Assembly (NCBI GenBank): GCA_004173415.1
Contig: SEHC01000153.1
Location: forward strand, 1 to 6,006
DNA: 6,006 nt
Reading direction: 5' to 3'
Origin: Lysobacteraceae bacterium
GTDB taxonomy: Bacteria; Pseudomonadota; Gammaproteobacteria; Xanthomonadales; Xanthomonadaceae
Shown here in pieces: positions 5,206 through 6,006 of this stretch (its first letter is position 1; each line of letters opens with the position of its first letter). Both the position numbers and the translations under genes were made by a program. The notes under the pieces were generated by a model. It did not search any database and was not told the DNA's origin. It saw only the letters and a program-made list of their open reading frames with translations.

Positions 5206-6006
5206 TTATTGATTTTCAACTATTTTCTGTCGGGAAGCGATGAAATCCACGATGGCCCCGGCCACGTCAACTTCGCAGGCCTGCTCTATGCCCTCCAGTC
5301 CCGGGGTCGAGTTGACCTCCAGCACCAGCGGTCCGCGATGGGCCCGGATCAGGTCCACGCCGGCCACGCCCAAGCCCAGCGCACGCGCGGCATGCAGGGC
5401 GACCTGCTTTTCGTCCTGGCTGGCCTCCACGCGCTCGGCCACCCCGCCCCGGTGCAGGTTGGAGCGGAAGTCGCCTTCGGGGGCCTGCCGCCGCATCGAG
5501 GCAACGACCCGGTCGCCAACCACCAGGCAACGCAGGTCGGCGCCCTGGGCTTCGCCGATGAATTCCTGGACCACGAAATTGGCGTACAGGCCGCGCAGGG
5601 CCTCGATCACCCCGCGCGAGGCCGACGGTTTTTCGGTAAGCATCACCCCGGCGCCCTGGGTGCCCTCGTTGAGCTTGATCACGTGCGGCGGCGGACCCAG
5701 CATCGACAGCAGGTCCGAGGTGTCGTCCGGATTGTCGCCGAACACGGTCACCGGCATGCCGATGCCCTGGGCCGCCAGCAACTGGTGCGCACGCAGCTTG
5801 TCGCGGGCGCGCAGGATCGCGTCGGAGGGGTTGGGGGTGTCGCTGCCCATGAGTTCGAACTGGCGCAGGACCGCAGTGCCGTAACGCGTGATGGACGCGC
5901 CGATCCGCGGGATCACGGCGTCGTAGCCGGCGATCTTCCTGCCTTTGTAGTGCATGCCGAAGCCGCCGCTGGCGATGCGCATGTAGCAGCGCAACGGATC
6001 CAGCAC
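5206..6006 (-). CDS. rimK: ribosomal protein S6 glutamate ligase RimK, N-terminus cut by window edge
   Basis: This ATP-grasp ligase adds glutamate residues to the C-terminus of ribosomal protein S6. In Pseudomonas it is linked to control of translation and to cyclic-di-GMP. The 266 visible residues align without large gaps to E. coli RimK from about residue 31. Landmarks are LDPLRCYM, HYKGRKIAGYDAVIPRIG, RARDKLRAHQLLA, the nucleotide-binding VIKLNEGTQGAGV (K111, equivalent to K141), VQEFIGEAQGADLRCLVVG, the substrate motif GDFRSNLHRGG, and the metal-binding set D218, E230 and N232 in AGVDLIRA and LVLEVNSTPGLEG. About 30 N-terminal residues lie beyond 6006. The codon at 6004-6006 is GTG, but it corresponds to an internal residue (Ile31 of E. 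coli), not a start. TAA at 5206-5208 ends the gene, 149 bases before its terminator. Confidence 0.95.
   Translation of the reverse strand: MLDPLRCYMRIASGGFGMHYKGRKIAGYDAVIPRIGASITRYGTAVLRQFELMGSDTPNPSDAILRARDKLRAHQLLAAQGIGMPVTVFGDNPDDTSDLLSMLGPPPHVIKLNEGTQGAGVMLTEKPSASRGVIEALRGLYANFVVQEFIGEAQGADLRCLVVGDRVVASMRRQAPEGDFRSNLHRGGVAERVEASQDEKQVALHAARALGLGVAGVDLIRAHRGPLVLEVNSTPGLEGIEQACEVDVAGAIVDFIASRQKIVENQ

Noticed and set aside
6004..6006. GTG as the start codon of rimK
   Set aside because: Alignment to E. coli RimK places it at about residue 31, so the gene continues beyond the window.

Overview
The window is GC-rich and comes from a gammaproteobacterium, most likely of the Xanthomonadaceae/Lysobacteraceae (Lysobacter, Luteimonas, Pseudoxanthomonas or Stenotrophomonas range). 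I infer this from the IlvE and RimK sequence types, the ColR-like regulator and the small cysteine-containing secreted proteins. No mobile element, tRNA, rRNA or CRISPR is visible.

Left part (1-1682, + strand): the last codons of an unidentified gene (to 113), a small exported DUF4124-like protein with four mature cysteines (206-703), and a complete branched-chain amino-acid aminotransferase, ilvE (771-1682). ilvE converges on the next block with only 33 bases between stop codons and no clear T-tract terminator.

Middle part (1716-4842, - strand, read right to left): a probable four-gene operon. Two tandem paralogous secreted proteins come first (168 aa at 4842-4336, then 162 aa at 4233-3745; about 85% identical over 136 ungapped residues by hand count). 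Twelve bases later comes an OmpR/PhoB-family response regulator resembling ColR (3732-3055), which overlaps by 8 bases the start of its membrane histidine kinase (3062-1716). The layout suggests that the secreted pair belongs to the physiology of the two-component system, as ligand-side accessory proteins, modulators or co-regulated output. This is the most interesting part of the window; I do not recognise a described function for the pair.

Right part (4843-6006): a 363-base non-coding stretch holds the operon's leader with a candidate promoter and a repeated 8-mer, then a strong intrinsic terminator (13-bp perfect stem plus T5) for the gene to its right, and a 149-base tail between that terminator and the stop codon of rimK. 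rimK (ribosomal protein S6 glutamate ligase) runs off the right edge and lacks about its first 30 residues.
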